Below are positions 9,456-17,793 of a stretch of DNA of 58,263 nucleotides, piece by piece. Source of the stretch: JAOZTV01 sp965371805 (lineage in GTDB: Bacteria > Acidobacteriota > Aminicenantia > UBA2199). Location: positions 1 through 58,263 of the forward strand of contig CBDUZW010000023.1 in assembly GCA_965371805.1 (NCBI GenBank), in the 5' to 3' direction. Under the pieces are notes generated by a model. The model searched no databases, was not told the origin of the DNA, and saw only the letters and a program-made list of their open reading frames with translations. Position 1 is the first letter of the stretch; every line of letters starts with the position of its first letter. The position numbers and the translations under genes were made by a program.

Positions 9456-10706
9456 ATGAAAATAAATTTGAAATTACAATTTTTTTTAATTACAGGAATG
9501 GTGTTGATCTTCTGCTTCCCAGTTCTTGGGCAAATTGACGGGAATTTTAGAGAAAATCAAAAAAGAGCTTTTAAAGCCAGTACAGAATCTGAATGTCAAT
9601 CTTCACTTAAATTCTGCAATGAAGTTCTAAAAGTCATTCCCAATCAACCGGTGATAAATTATCTGGCAGCTCGGCTGAATACATTATTAGGAAATGATGA
9701 CAAGGCTTTAGTTTTCTTAAAAGAAGCTACGAAATTGGGTTATACTACTAAGTTACCATTTAATAAAATCCACCATCTGACTGATCCTGCATTTACGAAC
9801 CTTCGCAAAAAAAAAGAGTTTGACGAAATAAATAAAACTCTGAAAAAGGCCGAAAAACCAATACATAAAAGTCAGATTGCTTTCATCATCCGTGAGAAGG
9901 GACTCGTACCTGAAGGTATTGCCTATGACCCGGTTGAAAAGACTTTCTATTTTGGAAGTGAAACAAAGTTTAAAATAATCAAAGTTGATCATCTTGGAAA
10001 TAGTACTGTTTTTGTTAAAGAAAAGCAGGATGAATTAAATATTGTACTTGGAATCCACGTAGATCCTATCCGTCGTTTTTTATGGGCCTGTTCATATGAA
10101 AAAAATAAGCAGGCAATATTTAAATATAGTCTTTCGTCAGGAAAGTTGATCAAAAAATATTTATTACCACCGGATGGTACTGGAGCATACTTTAACGATC
10201 TGGTTATTCACCCTAATGGAGATATTTTTATGAGTGATCCTGAGGGTGGTGGAATTTATACAATTCCTCATTCTACTGATAAAATCGAATTATTTTTCAA
10301 GGACGATTTATTAGTATCTCCTAACGGAATTACTCTGTCTAAAGATGGCCGAGAGATTTACGTAGGAGATACATATATTGGAATCCATAAAATAAATATT
10401 AAAACAAAATCTTCTTTTTTACTTTCACATAAGCCGGATTTTAGTATTTATGGGATTGACGGTTTATATTTTGCGGATAATTGCCTTTATGCTGTGGAGA
10501 TATCAATGAACCGGATCACAAAGTTTTTGCTGAACGAAGAGGCTACTCATATTGAAAGTTGCGAAATTTTAGAGAGAAACAGTCCTTACCTGTATAAGCC
10601 CACTACCGGGGTTATTGTGGAGGACTATTTCTATTTTATTGCTGATACCGGGGGAAAAGCTTACAAGCAGGAAGGAGTGATCATTATGAAAGCTTCTCTG
10701 AAATAA
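9456..10706 (+). CDS. Secreted TPR + SMP-30-like propeller, family A copy 3
   Basis: 416 residues, starting 26 bases after copy 2 with AGGAG before ATG. The signal peptide ends near FPVLGQ. The TPR-like segment (FCNEVLKVIPNQPVINYLAARLN) is followed by the propeller. The metal-site positions are present: PEGIAYDP, FNDLVIHPNGD, PNGITLSKDG and IDGLYF. The C-terminal end (EGVIIMKASLK) departs from the MKTPIK type, so this copy belongs to an older branch than copies 2, 5 and 6. Same presumed role as its neighbours: an extracytoplasmic propeller with a possible lactonase-like site; substrate unknown. Confidence 0.83.
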   Translation: MKINLKLQFFLITGMVLIFCFPVLGQIDGNFRENQKRAFKASTESECQSSLKFCNEVLKVIPNQPVINYLAARLNTLLGNDDKALVFLKEATKLGYTTKLPFNKIHHLTDPAFTNLRKKKEFDEINKTLKKAEKPIHKSQIAFIIREKGLVPEGIAYDPVEKTFYFGSETKFKIIKVDHLGNSTVFVKEKQDELNIVLGIHVDPIRRFLWACSYEKNKQAIFKYSLSSGKLIKKYLLPPDGTGAYFNDLVIHPNGDIFMSDPEGGGIYTIPHSTDKIELFFKDDLLVSPNGITLSKDGREIYVGDTYIGIHKINIKTKSSFLLSHKPDFSIYGIDGLYFADNCLYAVEISMNRITKFLLNEEATHIESCEILERNSPYLYKPTTGVIVEDYFYFIADTGGKAYKQEGVIIMKASLK

Positions 10707-10762
10707 ATGGAGAATAATACAATTAAATATATTATGAAAATCAAAAATAGAAGGAGTACAAT

Positions 10763-12019
10763 GTGAAAAAAGATTTTAAGTTACTAAAAGCTGTTCTAAT
10801 TATAAGTATTTGCGTTTTTCTAAGTCTGCCGCTAAGAGGACAAATTGATGAGAATTTTAGAGAAAATCGAAAGAAAGCAAGAAAAGCAGTCTCTGTTTCT
10901 GAATGTAAATCCTCTCTTAAATTTTGCAATGAAGTGCTCAAAGTCATTCCCAATCAACCAAGAATAATTTACCTTGCAGCCCGCCTTAATGAACAATTGG
11001 GAAATAGCAGCATTGCATTAAAACATTTGAAGAAAGTGGCGAAACTTGGATATACATCTCAAGTGCGATTCCCAAAATTTCAATCGATGAATAATGATCC
11101 TGTGTTTAGCGCCTTGAGGAAAAAAAAAGAGTTTAAAGAGATAATCCAATTGATGAATATCGCTGATAAACCAATACATAAAAGTCAGATTGCTTTTTCT
11201 ATTAAAGATAAATCCGTGATTCCTGAAGGTATTACATATGACCCTGTTGATAAAATGTTCTATCTTGGAAGTTTTACTAAAATAGTCAAAGTTGATCAAG
11301 GTGGTAAAAATATTGATTTTACAAAGACAGGAAAACAAGATGGATTATCCTGGGTAAACGGTATCCATATAGACCCGGTCCGTCGTACATTATGGGCATG
11401 CTCCAATGATGAAGAAAAATTTAAGATTGAAATATTCAAATATAATCTTTCATCAGGGAAGTTGATCAAAAAGTATTCATTAGTTCCTGACGGTGCCAGG
11501 CATATGTTCAATGATCTGGTTATTCATCCCAATGGTGATGTGTATATCTCTGATTCCTGGGGCGGAATTTATATGATTCCTCATTCTTCGGATAAGCTGG
11601 AAGAATTTATGAGATTCCCAATTATTTCTGCAAATGGAATAACCCTATCAGATGATAACCGAATACTCTATGTCGCAGATGAAGTTAATGGGATCTGTAA
11701 AATAGACATAAAAACCAAAGCCTTTGCCCGGCTAACCCACAAAGATGATTTTAACACCTACGGGATTGATGGTTTATATTTCAAGGACAATTATCTTTAT
11801 GCTGTTCAAAGTATGTTATTACCCAAGGTCAGTCGGTTTTCATTGAACAAAGATGCATCACATTTAGAAAGCTGTGAAGTATTTGAGAAAAACACTCCCG
11901 ATTTAGGTCATCCCACTACAGGAGTTTTTGTAAATGATTTTTTCTACTATATTGCCGATGGTAATTGGGAAGGTAAAAATCCTAGAGGGGTTGTTATTAT
12001 GAAAGTTGGAATAAAATAA
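10763..12019 (+). CDS. Secreted TPR + SMP-30-like propeller, family A copy 4 (GTG start)
   Basis: 418 residues. The only start in frame near the AAGGAG (10751-10756) is GTG at 10763. It overlaps an out-of-frame ATG (ATGTGA), so the ATG is not usable. The signal-peptide region from 10787 to 10861 is base-for-base identical to copy 1 although the rest has diverged, which suggests gene conversion. Site residues are kept in PEGITYDP, FNDLVIHPNGD, NGITLSDDN and IDGLYF. It closes the four-gene tandem and is followed 23 bases later by a family B gene with TPRs. Confidence 0.83.
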   Translation: MKKDFKLLKAVLIISICVFLSLPLRGQIDENFRENRKKARKAVSVSECKSSLKFCNEVLKVIPNQPRIIYLAARLNEQLGNSSIALKHLKKVAKLGYTSQVRFPKFQSMNNDPVFSALRKKKEFKEIIQLMNIADKPIHKSQIAFSIKDKSVIPEGITYDPVDKMFYLGSFTKIVKVDQGGKNIDFTKTGKQDGLSWVNGIHIDPVRRTLWACSNDEEKFKIEIFKYNLSSGKLIKKYSLVPDGARHMFNDLVIHPNGDVYISDSWGGIYMIPHSSDKLEEFMRFPIISANGITLSDDNRILYVADEVNGICKIDIKTKAFARLTHKDDFNTYGIDGLYFKDNYLYAVQSMLLPKVSRFSLNKDASHLESCEVFEKNTPDLGHPTTGVFVNDFFYYIADGNWEGKNPRGVVIMKVGIK

Positions 12020-12042
12020 ATAGGTATAAATAATAGGAGATT

Positions 12043-13590
12043 ATGATGATCAAAAAAAATGTTTTAATTTTAATTGTGTTTAGCTTTATCTTTTCACCAG
12101 CATATTCAGCAGAGATACCTACTGACCTTTTTGCAAAATTTGTAAATATAAAGGGTGCATATCTGGGACAGGAGCCCCCCGGATTAATACCAAAACTATT
12201 TGCCCCTTTTTTACTTGATTATAAGAAACACCATATCCATAGTGCGCCGGTTTTTTCTCCAGAGGGAGATGAAATGTATTTCTCTGCTTATGTTGAGTAT
12301 CAGTTTCCTCAGAGGATTTTTTATACAAAAATGTCAAAGGATGGTGTCTGGTCAAAACCGGAAGTTGTATCTTTCTCAGGCGTATATCAAGAGGGTGGTC
12401 CCAAAATGTCACCTGATGGTAAGCGAATATATTTTTATTCAAGACGGCCATTCAAAGATGGAAATCCGGTTAGAAAAGAGTCATTAATCTTCTATTCAGA
12501 AAGAGAAAAGGATGGCTGGAGTAAAGCAATACGGTTGAACGTTCCAGAAGGATTGGGTCTTGCAAATTATCCTTCACATTTTGGAAAGGACGGCAGCTTG
12601 TATTTCCGGGTTAAGATGGGGAAAAAAAGCTATAAAATATTTAAAGGATTTATAATTGGAAATAATCTTACTTCTGTAGTTGAAATGGAAAGACCGGTTA
12701 CATTTGATCCAAAGTATATGACTCAAAATCCCATTGACTGGAAAACATTAGATATGATCTATAATGATGAATACTTGATTCAAAATTCCATTGACTGGAA
12801 AACTTTTGAAATGATCTTCTTAATAAGTGCTAAAAAAAAGGATGGTTCCTGGACAAAATCACGTCCGATGGGAGATACAATAAATGGCCGCCTTACTCAA
12901 GTTAGATTTTCTGCATTCTCACCTGATGGAAAATATTTTTTCTTCGCCAGTTATGTCTCTGGACATGAAAGATTATATTGGGTTAGTACGAAAATCTTTG
13001 ATATCTGTCTTAAATATGATTTGAACCTGGTAAATAAGCTTTCCTTCATATTAGAGAAAAAAGGAATTGAACCTACTCAAAAGGAATTCAATAAGCAAAA
13101 AGCAAGCCTATCAGAGTATTATCAATTCTCAAAAAAGATATTAAATTATGTTGCTTATGGTTTTCTTGCAAAAGGGAAAAGTGATCTGGTACTAAAATCC
13201 TTGAAATTAAACTTTTCCTTATACCCGAAAGAGAATTTTATTATTGAAAAATTATTGTTCTCTGTATTAAAAAAAGAGAAGAATTTGTTTAATAAGTGTA
13301 AACATGAGTTTATGGATAAAAAAGGGCAGGTGGATATACAGTATTTAGATAAAATAAATGTATTGGCTTATGAAATAATGAATGGTGGTTTCCTTGATGA
13401 AGCAGTTGCCGTTTATCAACTTAATACGTATTTATTTCCAAAGTCCTCAAAAGTTTTTGACCGCCTGGGACGTGCTTATTCAGGAAAAAAAAATATTAAA
13501 GAAGCAATTAAGGCCTATAAAAAAGCCTTAGAGCTTGATCCAAAAAATCAAAATGCAATAAAAGCTCTGGAAGAATTAAAAAAAAAGTAA
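12043..13590 (+). CDS. Secreted YLGQ PD40 propeller with C-terminal TPR domain
   Basis: 515 residues: signal peptide to about residue 23, YLGQEPPG near residue 47, then a propeller closely related to those at 3573 and 29849 (DYKKHHIHSAPVFSPEGDE). A helical/TPR region of about 190 residues follows, ending in a classical repeat (AIKAYKKALELDPKNQNAIKALEEL). A tandem duplication of about 19 residues (IDWKTLDMI / IDWKTFEMI, 12721-12834) sits where the simpler copies have a single short loop. The TPR tail would offer a protein-binding surface. AGGAG precedes two adjacent ATG codons (12043, 12046). Function unknown. Confidence 0.83.
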   Translation: MMIKKNVLILIVFSFIFSPAYSAEIPTDLFAKFVNIKGAYLGQEPPGLIPKLFAPFLLDYKKHHIHSAPVFSPEGDEMYFSAYVEYQFPQRIFYTKMSKDGVWSKPEVVSFSGVYQEGGPKMSPDGKRIYFYSRRPFKDGNPVRKESLIFYSEREKDGWSKAIRLNVPEGLGLANYPSHFGKDGSLYFRVKMGKKSYKIFKGFIIGNNLTSVVEMERPVTFDPKYMTQNPIDWKTLDMIYNDEYLIQNSIDWKTFEMIFLISAKKKDGSWTKSRPMGDTINGRLTQVRFSAFSPDGKYFFFASYVSGHERLYWVSTKIFDICLKYDLNLVNKLSFILEKKGIEPTQKEFNKQKASLSEYYQFSKKILNYVAYGFLAKGKSDLVLKSLKLNFSLYPKENFIIEKLLFSVLKKEKNLFNKCKHEFMDKKGQVDIQYLDKINVLAYEIMNGGFLDEAVAVYQLNTYLFPKSSKVFDRLGRAYSGKKNIKEAIKAYKKALELDPKNQNAIKALEELKKK

Positions 13591-13645
13591 TATATTGCAC
13601 TTTACTGTAGAATCTTAATATTGCTCTAAATTAAAGGAGACAAAA

Positions 13646-14632
13646 ATGAAACAAATAATAAAATTAATTATTATCATAGTGGTTTTTATGTTAAGTGTAA
13701 ATGGTACAGATCTCCTTGGTAAAAATCACTATTTTAATCAGAAAACCCCTGGAGATAAGGCTGTTTTATTTGCACCTGGAATTATCTCTACGGGAATGCA
13801 TGATGACTGTGGCCCTCAATATACAAAGGATTTTAAAAAAATATTTTATAGAATAGCTCAAGCACCTCATAGTATTATTGTTATTCGTAAGCTGAACAAT
13901 GGAATCTGGTCAGAACCTGAAATTGTTTCTTTTTCAGGTCAGTACTCTGATGGTGTGCCAGCCTTAACCAGTGATGGGAAAAGGATATACTTTTCCTCAA
14001 ATAGACCTGATTCTCAAAAAGGAGAGCCTAAAAATAATGCAGATATCTGGTATGTTGATAGAACAACTACAGGTTGGGGGATCCCAAAAATTTTAAGTGG
14101 AAATGTTAACTCCCCTCTAGGAGAATTCGGGGCTTCGGTTGCTGCAAATGGGACTCTTTATTTTACGAGTACATCTGAAGGAGAAAATAAAAATTTAAAT
14201 ATCTTTAAATCAAAACTTGTGAATAATAAACATCAAAAGAGGATGAATCTGGGAGCGATGATTAATTCATATGATGCAGCCTGTCCCTGTATAGCTCCGG
14301 ATGAGTCATTTCTGATCTTTACCTCTTCAAAACGTCAAGGTGGGATCGGTAAGGCAGACCTATATGTCAGTTTTGCAGATAAAAATGGTGACTGGACAAA
14401 GCCGGTTAATCTTGGCGCAAAAATAAATTCAAAGGCATTTGATTATTTTCCATCTATATCACCGGACGGTAAATATCTGTTTTTTGTTAGTGACAGATCG
14501 AGAGGGTGGTCATATTCAAAGAAAAAAAAATCCTTTGATGAAATGAAGCTTCTGTATACTGGTCCCAAAAATGGGCGGAATGATATATACTGGGTAAGTA
14601 CAAATTTTATTAAGCGTCTTCAATTGAATTAA
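13646..14632 (+). CDS. Secreted PD40 propeller, divergent YLGQ-family member
   Basis: 328 residues with a signal peptide to about residue 25. The family N-terminal motif is altered (YFNQKTPGDKAVLFAPGIIS), having lost YLG but kept PG and LFAPGIIS. The propeller blades are clear: TSDGKRIYFSSNRP, AANGTLYFTS, APDESFLIFTS and SPDGKYLFFVSD. The C-terminus is the family tail DIYWVS. The blade sequence KADLYVSFADKNGDWTKPVNLG is of the type seen in OmpA-associated PD40 proteins. It is the last gene before the second regulator, with AAGGAGA before its ATG, and so likely ends the first operon. Confidence 0.84.
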   Translation: MKQIIKLIIIIVVFMLSVNGTDLLGKNHYFNQKTPGDKAVLFAPGIISTGMHDDCGPQYTKDFKKIFYRIAQAPHSIIVIRKLNNGIWSEPEIVSFSGQYSDGVPALTSDGKRIYFSSNRPDSQKGEPKNNADIWYVDRTTTGWGIPKILSGNVNSPLGEFGASVAANGTLYFTSTSEGENKNLNIFKSKLVNNKHQKRMNLGAMINSYDAACPCIAPDESFLIFTSSKRQGGIGKADLYVSFADKNGDWTKPVNLGAKINSKAFDYFPSISPDGKYLFFVSDRSRGWSYSKKKKSFDEMKLLYTGPKNGRNDIYWVSTNFIKRLQLN

Positions 14633-14720
14633 ATAAAAATTGAAGATAGAACTGTACACTAAAGAAAGTTTTTGCTTGATTTCAGACAAAAAATACTGAT
14701 TGCTCTTGATCCTTCATTTA

Positions 14721-14749
14721 TTGACATAATCTATAAAACTTACTATTAT
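14721..14749 (+). promoter_or_regulatory. Near-consensus promoter of the second propeller regulator
   Basis: TTGACA (14721-14726), a 17-base spacer, and TATTAT (14744-14749). The predicted transcription start falls at or next to the TTG start codon at 14756, so the transcript would be leaderless. Confidence 0.7.
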
Positions 14750-14755
14750 TAAAAA

Positions 14756-17443
14756 TTGAGACATAAAAAAAAAATTAGATATTTAATGTTTATGATTCTA
14801 TTAACCTTAATGGGTTTCTATAATTTTGCTGAAATCGATTTTAGTAAATTAAAAAAATTTCAAGATTATGAAGGTTTAAATACGATACAAATTCATACAA
14901 TTATTCAGGATCAGGAAGGATTTTTGTGGATTGGTACTGATTTTGGACTTATTAGGTATGATGGCTATAAATTTAAAGAGTTTAGAACCGGAAAAAAACG
15001 AGATGTATCAATAATGAATATAAGATCATTATTTAATGTGAATAATAGTTCCATAATAATGGGCACCCAATATGATGGTATTTACCAGATGGATACCAAA
15101 AACTATTCAATAACAAAAAAGAAATATATACTTGATGGGATAAATCTATTCGACATTGATATAAGAGCAATTACAGAAGATCTAAAAGGAAATATATGGA
15201 TCAGCTCAAACACTGATGAATTATTTGTTTTTAACCTTCAGTCTGGAAATACGAGTCGTTTTCATGATATTAATGGAAAAAACCTGTTAGGTAAAACTTC
15301 TGTTTCTGCTTTGCTGACAGACAAAAAAGGAAATATTTGGATTGGTACGTCAAAGGGTCTCAAAAAATATGATAATAAAACAAAAACAATAAAAACATTT
15401 AATGAAGTTTCAAATGGAGGGGAAATCGATGTTAATAGAATCCTTACCTTATTTGAAGATTCCAGGTCACAGATGTGGATTGGAACTATAGATGGATTAT
15501 ACTTGTTTAATGAAGATCAAAATAGAATTGAGCTATTTAAAAGAGAAGAAAATAATCTGAATAGTATCAGTAATAACTTAGTAAGAACAATTTCAGAGGA
15601 TAAAAAAGGTAATATCTGGCTCGGAACCAATGGGGGCATTAATATCTTCTCCCCTATATCAAAATCATTTATCAATTATAGGAATAATAATTCTATTAAG
15701 AAGACATTGGGTGAAAATTGTTTTATTTTGTCACTGCTTATGGATAAATCCGGCATTATCTGGATAGGGACTTACGCTCAGGGGCTTTATAATTTCGACG
15801 ATAGGCATAAACAATTTAGATGGTATTCAAATGAATATAACAAAGAGTCATTAAATTTGAATAGAGTCGTTTGGAGTATAGCTGAAGATAGGGCTGGAAA
15901 TACATGGATAGGGACTCATGCGGGTTTAAACAGATTTAACAAAAAAACCGGTGCGTCAGATCTTTTTTTAATAGATAAAGATATCAATCAGCCCCCTTCA
16001 AGAAATGAAGTGAATTCTATTTTAATTGATAATAAAAACAATATATGGGTTGGATTTAAAGCCCATGGATTAACTTTATTCGATCCTGAGAAAGAAGAAC
16101 TCATCAAATATGACTGGGTTTTCAAAGGGAAAAACAAAGTAGTATACAGAATATTCATAGATAGTAAAGAAGTGATGTGGCTGGGTAGATATGAAGACGG
16201 GCTTATAAAATTCGATCGAAAAAACAATAAAATAGAGTCTTATTTAACCAAGGATGACAAGAACGAAGGGAAAGAAGGATCGCGTGTAAGTGCATTTTAT
16301 GAAGATATGGATCAGAGATTATGGATCGGTACCTTGGGTGATGGTTTGAAGTATTTTGATAAAAAAGGAAATATAAGAGGGTATAAAAATAATTTGGAAA
16401 ATCCGGACAGCATAAGTAGTAATGTCATTATGGCAATTAGCGGAAATAAGAAAGGGGATCTTTTTGTCGGAACCAATGGGGGCGGGCTGAATATTTTTAA
16501 TAAAGAGAAAAAGAAGTTTAAATCTTTTGGAGTAAATGAAGGACTTCCGGGAAATACCGTTTACGGGATTCTAAAAGAAGATGATAATAATCTGTGGTTA
16601 AGTACGAATAAGGGTATATCCAGATTTAATATTAGTGATAAGTCATTTCAAAATTTTGGAACCCAGGATGGATTGCAGCATAATGAATTCAATTTTGGGG
16701 CATATTTTAAAAATAAAAAAGGAGAAATGTATTTCGGAGGTTCTAATGGGATTAACTTTTTTGATCCAAAAAGGATTATCTCAAATTCATATATCCCAAA
16801 TATTGTTATAACCGGATTTAGAATATTGGGTAATGGAACCGATTTTGATCAAGACTTTATTTTGGATGATACAGTCAATTTGAATCATAAAGATTCCTTT
16901 CTCTTAGAATTTTCAGCTCTGAGCTTTTCAAATCCCAAACAGAATAGATATGCATATAAAGTGAAAGGGCTTCACAAAAATTGGATACAATTAGGTACAA
17001 ACAGATCAATAACTTTTAATAATCTAAATCCAGGTGAATATGAACTGAATATAATTGGTTCCAATAATGATGGCATCTGGAATGAAAATGGAAGGATTAT
17101 AAAACTGTTCATAAAACCGCCATTCTGGCTTACCCTCTGGTTCAAAATCTTATTGTTTTTTTTAATTTTAATTTTAATATATAATTTTATGCGAAACCGA
17201 TTAAAGAGACTTGAAAAAAAGTTAAAAAATGAAAATGAAATCGAAAAATTCTTTCTTAAATCAAATATAAGTTCCAGAGAGCAGGAGATAATAAAACTTG
17301 TTGTAGATGGAGAAAGCAATAAAAAAATTGGAGATTTACTTTTTATATCAACAGGAACTGTTAAAATCCACCTCTACAAAATTTTTAAGAAATTAAACAT
17401 TTCCAGCCGTGCTCAAATGATCAGTATCTTTAAAAAACTATAA
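14756..17443 (+). CDS. Second propeller sensor with Y_Y_Y and LuxR-type HTH domains
   Basis: 895 residues with the same architecture as the regulator at 734. It has an N-terminal signal/anchor segment and about a dozen Reg_prop repeats (FLWIGTDFGLIRYDG, IWIGTSKGLKKYD). A Y_Y_Y domain (NRYAYKVKGLHKNW ... PGEYELNIIGSNND) and a membrane helix near 800-820 follow, then a GerE-type HTH (SSREQEIIKLVVDGESNKKIGDLLFISTGTVKIHLYKIFKKL). The TTG at 14756 is taken as the start because it gives the basic stretch RHKKKIR before the hydrophobic segment; the ATG at 14786 would remove it. A -10 box ends six bases before the TTG. It heads the second block of propeller genes, as its paralog heads the first. Confidence 0.88.
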   Translation: MRHKKKIRYLMFMILLTLMGFYNFAEIDFSKLKKFQDYEGLNTIQIHTIIQDQEGFLWIGTDFGLIRYDGYKFKEFRTGKKRDVSIMNIRSLFNVNNSSIIMGTQYDGIYQMDTKNYSITKKKYILDGINLFDIDIRAITEDLKGNIWISSNTDELFVFNLQSGNTSRFHDINGKNLLGKTSVSALLTDKKGNIWIGTSKGLKKYDNKTKTIKTFNEVSNGGEIDVNRILTLFEDSRSQMWIGTIDGLYLFNEDQNRIELFKREENNLNSISNNLVRTISEDKKGNIWLGTNGGINIFSPISKSFINYRNNNSIKKTLGENCFILSLLMDKSGIIWIGTYAQGLYNFDDRHKQFRWYSNEYNKESLNLNRVVWSIAEDRAGNTWIGTHAGLNRFNKKTGASDLFLIDKDINQPPSRNEVNSILIDNKNNIWVGFKAHGLTLFDPEKEELIKYDWVFKGKNKVVYRIFIDSKEVMWLGRYEDGLIKFDRKNNKIESYLTKDDKNEGKEGSRVSAFYEDMDQRLWIGTLGDGLKYFDKKGNIRGYKNNLENPDSISSNVIMAISGNKKGDLFVGTNGGGLNIFNKEKKKFKSFGVNEGLPGNTVYGILKEDDNNLWLSTNKGISRFNISDKSFQNFGTQDGLQHNEFNFGAYFKNKKGEMYFGGSNGINFFDPKRIISNSYIPNIVITGFRILGNGTDFDQDFILDDTVNLNHKDSFLLEFSALSFSNPKQNRYAYKVKGLHKNWIQLGTNRSITFNNLNPGEYELNIIGSNNDGIWNENGRIIKLFIKPPFWLTLWFKILLFFLILILIYNFMRNRLKRLEKKLKNENEIEKFFLKSNISSREQEIIKLVVDGESNKKIGDLLFISTGTVKIHLYKIFKKLNISSRAQMISIFKKL

Positions 17444-17480
17444 CATTTGTCCTTATAAACATATTACTATTCAGAGTTGC

Positions 17481-17512
17481 TATGATAGTTTGTCATATAA
17501 CTTTAGTTATAT
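17481..17512. promoter_or_regulatory. Composite palindrome after the second regulator
   Basis: The block holds TATGATAGTTTGTCATATAA (17481-17500), which matches the right arm of the palindrome at 3439-3460 in TTTGTCATATAA. It overlaps a second exact palindrome, ATATAACT and AGTTATAT around TT (17495-17512). The position, between a LuxR-type regulator and its presumed target block, is the same as at 3439. Operator is an inference. Confidence 0.5.
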
Positions 17513-17559
17513 TTATTAAAATATTACCAAGGATGTATATGAATTAATTTTATTATGAG

Positions 17560-17565
17560 TATAAT
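17560..17565 (+). promoter_or_regulatory. TATAAT -10 box abutting a small ORF
   Basis: TATAAT ends six bases before the ATG at 17572, which lacks a Shine-Dalgarno. No clear -35 is seen; the palindromes at 17481-17512 lie about 50-80 bases upstream of the box, where an activator could bind. Confidence 0.4.
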
Positions 17566-17571
17566 TAATTT

Positions 17572-17739
17572 ATGCGATATGCAGTGGATTTTTTTCGAAA
17601 TTTAAAAGGGAAAATTCGTCTGTTTAATAGAAAAAACAAAAATAATAAGCCTATTTATTCCTTCGAAGTTTTTGATATTATATACGCGCTTATATTAACA
17701 TTTATTCTAACTGTTTTTTTTTATATTTTTGTTTTCTAA
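17572..17739 (+). CDS. Small membrane protein, 55 residues
   Basis: The protein has a basic N-terminal half (RNLKGKIRLFNRKNKNNK) and a single C-terminal hydrophobic helix (ALILTFILTVFFYIFVF) ending at the stop. This is the layout of a tail-anchored or small regulatory membrane peptide. It follows a TATAAT by six bases with no ribosome site, and lies 54 bases before the metallo-hydrolase gene. No family recognised. It could be a real small protein or the 5' part of a transcribed leader; the lack of homolog information keeps confidence moderate. Confidence 0.45.
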   Translation: MRYAVDFFRNLKGKIRLFNRKNKNNKPIYSFEVFDIIYALILTFILTVFFYIFVF

Positions 17740-17793
17740 AAAAATGAATAGGGTATTATTGTTATATGGAATTTTTGAATTTAAGGAGATATA

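Noticed and set aside
6893..12019. Tandem family A genes as a CRISPR-like or satellite repeat
   Set aside because: The repeat unit is a full gene of about 1.25 kb with codon-level divergence, so it is tandem gene duplication; no short spaced repeats were seen anywhere in the window.
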